DNA of 57,678 nt from assembly GCA_025358485.1 (NCBI GenBank), contig JANYJJ010000132.1, positions 1 to 57,678 on the forward strand, read 5' to 3'. A program made the translations under genes and the position numbers. Below the pieces are notes generated by a model. That model did not search any database and had not been told where the DNA came from. It was given only the letters and a program-made list of their open reading frames with translations. Source of the DNA: Burkholderiales bacterium (GTDB lineage: Bacteria; Pseudomonadota; Gammaproteobacteria; Burkholderiales; Burkholderiaceae_C). Positions 1 to 7,496 of the stretch are shown in pieces; position 1 is the stretch's first letter, and every line of letters begins with the position of its first letter.

Positions 1-594
1 CAAAATCAGCGCGCCAAAGGTGATCACGGCAAACCAGCCGTCAAACTTGGCTGACAACAAAATGATGACCAGCGTAATCTCAAACAGCGTGGGCAGGATG
101 TTGTAGATGGTGAAATTCAGCAGCGACTGAATGCTGCGCGAACCGCGTTCAATGTCGCGCGACACGCCGCCGGTTTGGCGCTCCAGATGGAATCGCAGGC
201 TGAGCGCCAGCAGGTGCTCAAACGCTTCCAACGACACGCGCCGCGCAATGCGTGCGGCCACCGGATAAAACAAGAATTCACGCAGCTCGGTGAAGGCCGT
301 GATGGACAAACGCAGCGCGCCATAAGCCAGCAGCAACGCCACCGGCACCACCAGCAAGGCGCTGGGGTCGCCGGGTTTCAAGCTCAGCGCATCGACCAAT
401 TGCTTCAGCACCAAAGGCACGCCGACGTTGGCCAATTTGGCGGCCACCAAAAACATCAAGGCCACTGCCACGCGGCCGCGCCACTGCCACACATAGGGCA
501 GCAGTTTTTTCAGAGTGGACCAGTCGGAGCGGGGGGCAGCGGGCGCTTTGAGGTCGGCAACGTCAACAGGCGCTGCATGAGAGGAAGGACGCAT
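1..594 (-). CDS. ABC exporter, Atm1-type permease/ATPase fusion (partial, N-terminal part)
   Basis: This is the first 198 codons of an ABC exporter that runs off the left edge, so the ATPase domain is not visible. The start is the ATG at 594. A short Pro/Ala-rich N-tail is followed by hydrophobic helices near residues 41-60, 78-98 and 160-181. The stretch ERQTGGVSRDIERGSRS near residue 138 is typical of Atm1/HMT1-like half-transporters, which export glutathione- or metal-linked sulfur compounds across the inner membrane. The substrate is inferred from the family only. It is divergent from the thioesterase gene at 798, with a REP-like hairpin between them. A lipid A or multidrug exporter is less likely because of that segment. 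Confidence 0.75.
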   Translation of the reverse strand, partial: MRPSSHAAPVDVADLKAPAAPRSDWSTLKKLLPYVWQWRGRVAVALMFLVAAKLANVGVPLVLKQLVDALSLKPGDPSALLVVPVALLLAYGALRLSITAFTELREFLFYPVAARIARRVSLEAFEHLLALSLRFHLERQTGGVSRDIERGSRSIQSLLNFTIYNILPTLFEITLVIILLSAKFDGWFAVITFGALIL

Positions 595-674
595 CGTGGA
601 AGAATCAATCTGCAAGTCGAGCAAACAGCTCTGAGGGCGCTGCCGTTGGCTGTCTGTAGAACACAAAAAAATAT

Positions 675-760
675 CCGTTCGGACTGAGGTAGCGAAGTCT
701 TGCGCTGGCCTTCCTTCGCTACCTCAGGACAGTCGGAGAAAACACCTCAGTGCGAACGGG
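675..760. repeat. REP-like inverted repeat element A
   Basis: This palindromic element lies in the 203-bp divergent gap 595-797. The inner arms TGAGGTAGCGAAG (685-697) and its exact reverse complement (714-726) enclose a 16-nt loop. Outer arms at 675-689 and 745-759 pair with one mismatch (CCGTTCGGACTGAGG against CCGTTCGCACTGAGG). The same CCGTTCGxxCTGAGGTAxC core recurs at 10977 and 56024, so it belongs to a dispersed family. Nothing else in the gap is recognisable, although it must hold the promoters of both flanking genes. Confidence 0.75.
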
Positions 761-797
761 ATGTGGTGGCCGTATGAACTCAAGGAAATGAGGCACT

Positions 798-1262
798 ATG
801 CAACAGACTTCAAATCAAGGCGCTGCGACACACGCTGCTGCGGACGAAAAAAACATCGCCACCGATTCCATTGCGCCTTTGCAACTGCCCGGCGACCGCC
901 AATTGGTGCTGCGCGTGATGCCCATGCCGGCCGATGCCAACGGCAATGGCGACATTTTTGGCGGCTGGATCATGGCGCAGGTTGACTTGGCCGGTGCGGT
1001 GCTGCCCGCGCGCATTGCCAAGGGCCGCATCGTCACCGTGGCGGTGAACCAGTTCATCTTCAAGCAGCCGGTGTCGATGGGTGACCTGCTGAGCTTTTAC
1101 GCCAAGGTCGAGCGCATCGGCATCACGTCGGTCACGGTCAATGTAGAGGTGTACGCCGAGCGCGACCCGGCCAACTTGCACGTTGTGAAGGTGACCGAGG
1201 CCAACCTGACTTACGTGGCCATCGACATGCATGGCAAGCCGCGGCCCATCCCGAAAGGCTGA
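798..1262 (+). CDS. yciA: Acyl-CoA thioesterase, YciA-type hotdog protein
   Basis: The 154-residue protein is predicted to hydrolyse short- to long-chain acyl-CoA to free acid and CoA in the cytoplasm. A single hotdog domain fills residues 30-150. The segment [16 protein letters not shown] at 48-63 is the family signature that carries the catalytic Asp and the Gly-Gly turn. The 30-residue Ala/Gln-rich N-tail is longer than in enteric YciA. The ATG at 798 follows GAGG at a short distance, and the next in-frame ATG falls inside the domain. It is followed after 38 bp by a membrane protein on the same strand. The family assignment is firm; the physiological substrate is not visible. Confidence 0.9.
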   Translation: MQQTSNQGAATHAAADEKNIATDSIAPLQLPGDRQLVLRVMPMPADANGNGDIFGGWIMAQVDLAGAVLPARIAKGRIVTVAVNQFIFKQPVSMGDLLSFYAKVERIGITSVTVNVEVYAERDPANLHVVKVTEANLTYVAIDMHGKPRPIPKG

Positions 1263-1300
1263 AGCGCTCGGCTTTCACCAACTACAAAAGCAAGGTCAAC

Positions 1301-2428
1301 ATGTTCAAAAGTTTGCGCGTTCCCGAAAAGCTGTTCACTGTGGTGATGTGGCTGGTGTCGTTTGCCTTTGCCGGTTTCTTGACGGGCCTGGGCAACAAAG
1401 TGGTGGGTGATATTCCCAAAGTGGAAGACAACCTGAACATCGAGCAGTTTGCCGATCCTGCAGCTTTGAAAGCGGCCAAAGCGGCGCTGGCTGCCAGCGA
1501 CAAAGCACTTGCTGAGCAAGACAACCGTTTGGCGCAAGTCAACCAAGCGCTCAAGGCGTCGCGCAACGCCTACGGCTCGGCGCGCGAGGCTTACGACAAC
1601 TGGATTGCCACGCGCACCGCCACCACCGACCCAGCGCAAGACCCTGAGGTCATCAAGCGCACGCGTGGGCTGGACGCTTTGAAAGAGGCTGAGCGCAAAT
1701 CGGAAATGGCGGTGGAACAGGTGGAGCAGGACAGGCTCAACACCTCGCAGCTGATGGAAAAACAGCGGCGCGCGCAAGACGACATCACCAACGCGGCAGA
1801 GGGCAGCTATCGCGCTGCGTTGTTCAAACAAGAAATGCGTGTGTTTGGTTTCAGGCTGGCGCTGACCTTGCCGTTGTTGGCGATTGCGATTTGGTTGGTG
1901 GCACGCAAACGCAAGAGTGACTACTGGCCGTTGATGCGCGGCTTCGTGCTGTTTGCGCTGTTTGCTTTCTTCTTCGAGTTGGTGCCTTACATGCCGAGCT
2001 ACGGCGGCTACGTGCGCTATGTGGTGGGCGTGTTGTTGACGGCGGTGGGCGGGCACTACGTCATCAAAGCCATGCGCGTTTATTTGGCCAAACGTCAACA
2101 GGTTGAGGCGCTGTCAGAAGTGCAGCGCAGGCAGTCGCTGGGCTACGAAGAGTCATTGAAAAAAATGGCCGCCAATGTATGCCCAGGCTGCGAGCGCGCC
2201 ATCGTGACGATGGGGGCCAGCGGCGCGATTGTGGTCACGACGGCTAACGCAGCCACGCCCGCACCCACACCCGCACCGTTGACAGCCAACATGGCCAGCA
2301 ACTTTTGCGTTCACTGCAGCATGAAGTTGTTTGACCAATGCCGCCAATGCAGCACGCGCAAGAACGCGTTTTTTCACTACTGCCCGAGTTGTGGCACGGG
2401 CGCTGCGGCCGCCGCTGCGTCGGCTTAG
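1301..2428 (+). CDS. Membrane protein with coiled coil and C-terminal zinc-ribbon cysteines, unknown function
   Basis: The 375-residue protein is not assigned to a characterised family. A transmembrane segment lies at about residues 10-27. An Ala/Lys/Glu-rich coiled-coil region covers 45-180 and probably forms a periplasmic loop. Three further hydrophobic segments lie at about 185-260. The cytoplasmic tail holds CPGC near residue 295 and then three more close Cys pairs (CVHC, CRQC, CPSC) over the last 45 residues, arranged like one or two zinc ribbons. The linker between them is Ala/Thr/Pro-rich. Its stop codon overlaps that of the convergent gene at 2425 by 3-4 bp. It could be a membrane scaffold or sensor, but nothing shows enzymatic activity. 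Confidence 0.7.
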   Translation: MFKSLRVPEKLFTVVMWLVSFAFAGFLTGLGNKVVGDIPKVEDNLNIEQFADPAALKAAKAALAASDKALAEQDNRLAQVNQALKASRNAYGSAREAYDNWIATRTATTDPAQDPEVIKRTRGLDALKEAERKSEMAVEQVEQDRLNTSQLMEKQRRAQDDITNAAEGSYRAALFKQEMRVFGFRLALTLPLLAIAIWLVARKRKSDYWPLMRGFVLFALFAFFFELVPYMPSYGGYVRYVVGVLLTAVGGHYVIKAMRVYLAKRQQVEALSEVQRRQSLGYEESLKKMAANVCPGCERAIVTMGASGAIVVTTANAATPAPTPAPLTANMASNFCVHCSMKLFDQCRQCSTRKNAFFHYCPSCGTGAAAAAASA

Positions 2429-2739
2429 AGTTTGTCGCCCGGGTCGTCCCAACCCAGCAGCTCAGCCAAGCGGCGGATGACCCAACGTGCCTCGGTGGCC
2501 GACACAACAGATGAATCGCCGAGCAGCCCCAGTTCGCAGCGCTCCAACACATCGGCCTCGGTGATGCCCAAGTCAAACAGCACGGTTTTGGCGTGCTCGG
2601 TCAGCAGCGTTGCCAGGTCTTCGCACAGTTCATAACGCGCGCTCATCTCCTCGCGCCCAAGGCTGGGTTTGATGCGTCCGGGCGTGACGAACAAGGCCAC
2701 GAAGGAAGGCGGAATGTCGATGGATTGGTCGTCGGTCAT
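2425..2739 (-). CDS. Conserved hypothetical protein, 104 residues
   Basis: This is a small acidic protein starting with [17 protein letters not shown]. It has no signal peptide or membrane segment and looks like a compact helical cytoplasmic protein. The start at 2739 is preferred over upstream in-frame starts because those run into the coding sequence of the divergent aminotransferase. I recall similar short proteins next to class V aminotransferases in Comamonadaceae, sometimes labelled as a chaperone ATPase subunit. No Walker motif is present here, so that label is unsupported. It is convergent with, and overlaps by a few bases, the zinc-ribbon gene. Function unknown. Confidence 0.65.
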   Translation of the reverse strand: MTDDQSIDIPPSFVALFVTPGRIKPSLGREEMSARYELCEDLATLLTEHAKTVLFDLGITEADVLERCELGLLGDSSVVSATEARWVIRRLAELLGWDDPGDKL

Positions 2740-2826
2740 GACTTTGCAGATGGGGCTGGGCAAGTCTAGGCCCCGGCCGCCATAATCAACCTCCGCTTTT
2801 GGCCTAGCCTTTGATTGGAGCCCACC

Positions 2827-4005
2827 ATGCCTGGCTTGTTGAACGACATTGATCCCAACGGTTTGCTGGAATATTCGGTGGTCTACACCGACCGCGCGCT
2901 GAACCACATGTCGCAGAGTTTTCAGGGCGTGATGCGCGGAATCTCCGGCATCTTGAAAGAGGTCTATCACGCCAAAACGGCGGTGGTGGTGCCGGGCAGC
3001 GGCACTTACGGCATGGAAGCGGTGGCACGGCAGTTTGGCGGCGACCAGCGCTGCTTGGTGATACGCAACGGTTGGTTCAGCTACCGCTGGACGCAAATTT
3101 TCGAGGCGGGCCACATTCCGTCTGAGGCCACGGTGCTGAAGGCGCGCCGCGTTTTCAGTTCAGCGCATGCAGACAAGCTCGCGCCCTTCGCGCCCGCCCC
3201 GATAGAAGAGGTGGTTGCCGCCATCCACGCGCAGCGCCCTGCGGTGGTGTTTGCGCCTCACGTTGAAACTTCGGCCGGCATCATCTTGCCCGACGCTTAT
3301 TTGCGCGCCGTGGCCGATGCCGTGCACGCCGTGGGCGGCCTGTTTGTGCTGGACTGCATTGCGTCCGGCACGGTCTGGGTCGACATGCAAGCCACCGGTG
3401 TGGACGTGCTCATCAGCGCGCCGCAAAAGGGTTGGAGCGGCTCACCGTGCTGCGCTTTTGTGATGCTCAGCGCGTTGGCGCGCGAGCGCATCGACACCAC
3501 CACCAGCACCAGCTACGCGGTCGATTTGCGCAAGTGGATGCAGATCATGGAAGCGTATGAAGGCGGCGGATACGCGTACCACACCACCTTGCCCACCGAC
3601 GCGCTGGTGCGCACCTTTGAGGTGATGCAAGAAACCCAGGCTTACGGATTTGACAAGGTGTGCGCTGAGCAATGGGAGCTAGGCAGAGAAGTCCGCGCCA
3701 TGTTGGCGCGCAAAGGCGTGCAGAGCGTGGCGGCTGCGGGCTTTGAAGCGCCCGGCGTTGTGGTCAGCTACACCAACGATCCCGGCATTCAGTCGGGCAA
3801 GAAATTCATGGCGCTGGGTTTGCAAACTGCGGCCGGTGTGCCGTTGCAGTGCGACGAAGGCGCAGACTTTTCGACCTTCCGCATCGGCCTGTTTGGCTTG
3901 GACAAGCTGCACAACGTCGAGCGCAGCGTGGCCAACTTAGAACGCGCTCTGGACTCGGTATTAGCGCCTGCGCATATTGAGGTTCCACTCAAAGCAGCGG
4001 CTTGA
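2827..4005 (+). CDS. PLP-dependent class V aminotransferase (alanine/serine-glyoxylate type)
   Basis: The 392-residue fold-type I PLP enzyme most resembles alanine-glyoxylate or serine-pyruvate aminotransferases, which transfer an amino group from Ala or Ser to a 2-oxo acid. VPGSGTYGMEA at 55-65 is the PLP-phosphate-binding region. K201 in LISAPQKGWSG is the predicted Schiff-base lysine. The ATG at 2827 follows GGAG at good spacing, and a TTG twelve bases upstream is rejected. It is convergent with the isomerase gene at 4017, 11 bp away. The substrate cannot be read from sequence, and a phosphonate or purine-catabolism aminotransferase of the same class is possible. Confidence 0.85.
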   Translation: MPGLLNDIDPNGLLEYSVVYTDRALNHMSQSFQGVMRGISGILKEVYHAKTAVVVPGSGTYGMEAVARQFGGDQRCLVIRNGWFSYRWTQIFEAGHIPSEATVLKARRVFSSAHADKLAPFAPAPIEEVVAAIHAQRPAVVFAPHVETSAGIILPDAYLRAVADAVHAVGGLFVLDCIASGTVWVDMQATGVDVLISAPQKGWSGSPCCAFVMLSALARERIDTTTSTSYAVDLRKWMQIMEAYEGGGYAYHTTLPTDALVRTFEVMQETQAYGFDKVCAEQWELGREVRAMLARKGVQSVAAAGFEAPGVVVSYTNDPGIQSGKKFMALGLQTAAGVPLQCDEGADFSTFRIGLFGLDKLHNVERSVANLERALDSVLAPAHIEVPLKAAA

Positions 4006-4016
4006 TTTAAGCGCTT

Positions 4017-4607
4017 TCAAGCCAAGGCCGCGCGGACAAACTCCAATCGGTCTTGGCCAAAAAACATCTGCTCGCCCACAAAGCAAGTTGGCGCGCCAAA
4101 CACCCCTCGTGACACGGCTTCTTCGGTGCTGCTGACGAGCTTGGCTTTCACCTCAGCGTCGCCCACCAGCGCCATGAAAGCTTCAACGTCGAAGCCTGCG
4201 TCCAGCAGCGTGCTGGCCAGCACCGCAGGGTCGCCGAGGTTGAGTTGCGACTCCCACAGCGCGCGGTACACCACACCCACATAGCGCTCAAAATCTTGCG
4301 GTTGGTGCATTTGATATGCCACCGCGCCGCGCATCAAGGTGAGCGTGTTGATGGGAAAGTGCGGGTTGAATTTCAAAGGCACGCCGTAGTGCCGCGCCCA
4401 CAGCTTCATGTCGCTCAGCATCCACTTGCCTTTGGCCGGAACGCTCACTGGGCTGGCGTTGCCGGTGGCTTTGAACACGGCTCCCAGCAACATGGGCCGC
4501 CAGCTCAACGTGGCCCCGGCATCGGCTGCAATTTTCGGAAGTTGGGTGTAGGCGAGGTAAGACGTGGGGCTGCCGAAGTCGAAGAAAAACTCTAAAGTTT
4601 TGCTCAT
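4017..4607 (-). CDS. DsbA-fold isomerase, 2-hydroxychromene-2-carboxylate isomerase family
   Basis: The 196-residue protein has a thioredoxin-like fold with a helical insertion, as in GST-kappa and the HCCA isomerase of naphthalene degradation. FFFDFGSPTSYLAY near the N-terminus carries the serine that replaces the DsbA cysteine and binds glutathione. GVFGAPTCFVGEQMFFGQDRL near the C-terminus is the second family block. The ATG at 4607 is chosen because GGTGA precedes it, while an ATG four codons earlier has no ribosome site. It lies 5 bp after the SDR-like gene, so the two are probably co-transcribed. No aromatic ring-cleavage genes are nearby, so the true reaction may be a different glutathione-dependent isomerisation. 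Confidence 0.85.
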   Translation of the reverse strand: MSKTLEFFFDFGSPTSYLAYTQLPKIAADAGATLSWRPMLLGAVFKATGNASPVSVPAKGKWMLSDMKLWARHYGVPLKFNPHFPINTLTLMRGAVAYQMHQPQDFERYVGVVYRALWESQLNLGDPAVLASTLLDAGFDVEAFMALVGDAEVKAKLVSSTEEAVSRGVFGAPTCFVGEQMFFGQDRLEFVRAALA

Positions 4608-4612
4608 GGGGG

Positions 4613-5353
4613 TCACCATTTTTCAGTCCAGGGGCGCAGGTCCAGTTCGTGTGTCCAGGCGCTGCGGTGTTGTTGATGCAGTTGCCAGTAGTTCTCGGCA
4701 ATCGCATCGACGTTGAGGATGCCGTCAGTGGCTTTGAGGGCATAGCGGTCGGGAAAATTCTCAGCAATGAAGGCCGTGTCTATGGCGCCGTCAATCACGA
4801 TGTGCGCCACGTGGATGCCTTGTGGTGCCAGCTCGCGCGCCAAGCTTTGCGCCAACGCGCGCAGCGCGTGTTTGGCTCCGGCAAAAGCTGAGAAGCCCGC
4901 CGAGCCGCGCAGGCTGGCGGTGGCGCCTGTGAAGATGATGGTGCCGCGACCGCGCGGAATCATCACTTTGGCCACTTCGCGGCCCATCAAAAAGCCTGCC
5001 AGCGCGCCCATCTCCCAAACTTTGCGGTACACGCGCTCGGTGGTGTCGGTGACGCTGAAGCGCACGTTGGCACCGATGTTGAAAACCGCCACGTCGATGG
5101 GCGCGATGTCGCGTTCGATGCCGCTGACCAGCGTCAGCATGTCGGCCTCCAGCCGTGCGTCAGACGCAAACGCGTGCGCCTCGCCGCCCTCGGCGCGTAT
5201 GCGTTGCACCAGCGGCACCAGCTTGTCGGCGTTGCGGCGCGTCACGCAGGCGGCGTAACCTTCGCGCGCAAAGCGCCGGGCAATGGCACCGCCCGTGGCG
5301 TCGCCGGCGCCCACCACCAGCACTGATTTTTTATTCGCGGTTGGGTCCAGCAT
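4613..5353 (-). CDS. SDR-family protein lacking the catalytic tyrosine
   Basis: The 246-residue Rossmann-fold protein has a Gly-rich nucleotide loop VGAGDATGGAIA at 14-25 and an NIGAN motif at 92-96 that corresponds to NNAG. The usual YxxxK pair reads F157-AGA-K161, so the catalytic Tyr is Phe while the Lys is kept. The start at 5353 has GGAG eight bases upstream; a longer reading frame to 5443 lacks such a site. It is followed at 5 bp by the DsbA-fold isomerase on the same strand. It could be a nucleotide-binding partner or an oxidoreductase with another acid residue. Classical dehydrogenase activity is doubtful. Confidence 0.8.
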   Translation of the reverse strand: MLDPTANKKSVLVVGAGDATGGAIARRFAREGYAACVTRRNADKLVPLVQRIRAEGGEAHAFASDARLEADMLTLVSGIERDIAPIDVAVFNIGANVRFSVTDTTERVYRKVWEMGALAGFLMGREVAKVMIPRGRGTIIFTGATASLRGSAGFSAFAGAKHALRALAQSLARELAPQGIHVAHIVIDGAIDTAFIAENFPDRYALKATDGILNVDAIAENYWQLHQQHRSAWTHELDLRPWTEKW

Positions 5354-5446
5354 GGCGTGTCTCCGAAGTGCTTCAAATCTTATTCCTAGGGCCGCTCGAT
5401 ACACTGTCGCGCTGGTTCCAATGCCCGTCCATTCAAGGCTCACGCG

Positions 5447-6307
5447 ATGTCAGACCGCTCCAAAGTGCTTCCCCAATATCTGCTGCCCAAGCAAGCGCTC
5501 ACGGCCTTCGCGGGTTGGGTCGCAGGCAGTCGGTGGGGCGCTGCCACCACACGCATCATTCGCTGGTTTGTGGGCAAGTACCAAGTCAACATGGCCGAGG
5601 CCGCCAACCCCGACATCGCCAGCTACGCCAGCTTCAACGACTTCTTCACGCGTGCCTTGAAGCCCGGTGCGAGGCCGATTGCGAACGCCGATTTGATCTG
5701 CCCCGTAGACGGGGCCATCAGCCAGTTCGGGTCGGTGCAAGGCGACCAAATTTTTCAAGCCAAAGGGCACAGCTATTCGACCACCGCACTCGTCGGTGGT
5801 GACGCCAATTTGGCCGCGCAGTTCAAAGACGGTCACTTCGCCACGCTCTACCTGAGCCCCAAGGATTACCACCGCATCCACATGCCTTGCGACGGTCGTT
5901 TGACGCGGATGATTCACGTGCCGGGCGAGCTGTTTTCAGTCAACCCGACCACGGCGCGTGGTGTGCCTGGCTTGTTTGCGCGCAATGAACGCGTGGTGTG
6001 CGTTTTTGAAAGCCAACACGGCCCCTTTGTGCTGGTGCTGGTCGGTGCCACCATCGTCGGCAGCATGGCCACGGTGTGGCACGGCGTGGTGAATCCGCCG
6101 CGCGTGAAGCAAGTGCGTGAGTGGAATTACGGCGATGGGCAAGCCTTGCCAGTCGCGTTGAAACAAGGCGTTGAGATGGGCCGCTTTTTACTGGGCTCGA
6201 CGGTGGTGATGTTGTTTCCCAAAGGCCCGCTGGCGTTCAATTCGGCGTGGCAGCCCGGCCGTAGCATTCGCTTGGGTGAGGCCATGGCAAATCTGCAAAA
6301 TGTTTGA
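5447..6307 (+). CDS. psd: Phosphatidylserine decarboxylase proenzyme
   Basis: The 286-residue enzyme converts phosphatidylserine to phosphatidylethanolamine at the inner membrane. The LGST motif at residues 249-252 is the self-cleavage site: cutting between G250 and S251 gives the beta chain and an alpha chain with an N-terminal pyruvoyl group. LICPVDGAIS near residue 85 and YHRIHMPCDG near 145 are the conserved Asp- and His-containing blocks. The length fits the gammaproteobacterial type I enzyme. It is divergent from the SDR-like gene, with 93 bp between them. pssA is not in the window, so lipid synthesis is scattered in this genome. Confidence 0.95.
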   Translation: MSDRSKVLPQYLLPKQALTAFAGWVAGSRWGAATTRIIRWFVGKYQVNMAEAANPDIASYASFNDFFTRALKPGARPIANADLICPVDGAISQFGSVQGDQIFQAKGHSYSTTALVGGDANLAAQFKDGHFATLYLSPKDYHRIHMPCDGRLTRMIHVPGELFSVNPTTARGVPGLFARNERVVCVFESQHGPFVLVLVGATIVGSMATVWHGVVNPPRVKQVREWNYGDGQALPVALKQGVEMGRFLLGSTVVMLFPKGPLAFNSAWQPGRSIRLGEAMANLQNV

Positions 6308-6487
6308 GCCTCCAGACCGGAGATATAAAACTTCAAGGCGTACACCGTTTCTGAAGGTCTGTGACTGAGGCTTTCCTGAGCTTGTCAGCCTGAAGCTGCG
6401 GTGCTTGAATGCAAACGATCCAGATGGAACATGGGGTTACAAGCCTCACCCTGGTTGGCCGCTTTTTCTTTTTGACAGGAGCTTGGC

Positions 6488-7387
6488 ATGACGAGTTTCA
6501 ATACGTCTTCGGGTGCGTCTTCTGCTTCACACGGGGGCACGTCGGTGCTGTCCACCACCACCACCCACACAGAGCGCCGTTGGGTGCGGCGCGACTCCCC
6601 GCTGCCGTTTTTGTGGGGTGGCTTGTGGCCCGTGCTGGCGCTGTTGTTGTTGACGGTTTTTGCGCTCGGACCGTTGGCGAAAGAGCGGATTGAAAAGAGT
6701 GTGCGCAACGAGGTGCGCGACACGCTGGACGAACAAAACCACAAATGGGCCTTCCTTACTGTTTCCGGCCAGAACGTGAGCTTGTCGGGCGTGCCGCCGT
6801 CGATATCGGCCGGTGACGAAGCCATGTCGGTGGCGCGAGCGGCCACGTGCCCAACGTGGGCTGGGCACCTGACTTGCGCGGTGAAAGTCACTGGTCAGTT
6901 TGACGCGGCCGTGCCAGCACCGCGTGCGCCGGACATGCCACTCACGCCTGCGGGAGAGTCGTTGTTGCCGCCCACGATCGTTGCTGCTGCGCCAGTATCT
7001 ACGCCTGCACCCTCGGCACCACAAGCCTGCGAGCGTGCGCTGGCCGATGCGGTGTACAAGTCGCGCATTGAATTTGCCACCAACCGCGCCGACATCGCCG
7101 CCAGCAGCGGCAGCACACTCGACGCCGTGGCGCAGGCCGCAAAGGCCTGCGGCGGTGTGATTGAAGTGCAAGGCCACACCGACACGGTGGGCGCACCTGA
7201 GCGCAATCAAAAGCTCAGCAACGCCCGCGCCGAAGCTGTGCGCTCGGCGTTGATTTCACGCGGCCTGCCGGAAGCGCAACTCACCGCACGCGGCTACGGC
7301 GAGGAAAAACCTGTGGCCGACAACGACACGGCTGAAGGCCGCGCGCTGAATCGCCGCATCGAATTCCGTGTCAAAGCGACACCTTGA
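6488..7387 (+). CDS. OmpA-family peptidoglycan-binding protein with N-terminal membrane anchor
   Basis: The 299-residue protein has a Ser/Thr-rich cytoplasmic tail (1-40), one transmembrane helix at about 43-63, a periplasmic region with a small BON-like stretch (70-140) and a Pro/Ala linker. The C-terminal OmpA domain covers about 185-299. GHTDTVGAPERNQKLSNARA carries the conserved Asp and Arg that bind diaminopimelate. It is therefore anchored in the inner rather than the outer membrane. The ATG follows AGGAG at about 8 bases. The repeat protein gene begins 109 bp downstream on the same strand, and the two may act together at the cell envelope; that link is inferred from position only. Confidence 0.85.
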   Translation: MTSFNTSSGASSASHGGTSVLSTTTTHTERRWVRRDSPLPFLWGGLWPVLALLLLTVFALGPLAKERIEKSVRNEVRDTLDEQNHKWAFLTVSGQNVSLSGVPPSISAGDEAMSVARAATCPTWAGHLTCAVKVTGQFDAAVPAPRAPDMPLTPAGESLLPPTIVAAAPVSTPAPSAPQACERALADAVYKSRIEFATNRADIAASSGSTLDAVAQAAKACGGVIEVQGHTDTVGAPERNQKLSNARAEAVRSALISRGLPEAQLTARGYGEEKPVADNDTAEGRALNRRIEFRVKATP

Positions 7388-7496
7388 ACATCGCCTGATC
7401 ACGCGACTAGACGACTAAACGACCCCGCGACTGCAAGACACCACCCTTTCAATTCGGTTTGGCTCACGCCACCGCTTACCCATTGGAGACATTGCC

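Noticed and set aside
1211-2098. Long antisense reading frame over the zinc-ribbon gene
   Set aside because: His/Arg/Gln-rich composition, no domain, and the opposite strand has a coherent membrane protein; it is a GC-driven shadow.
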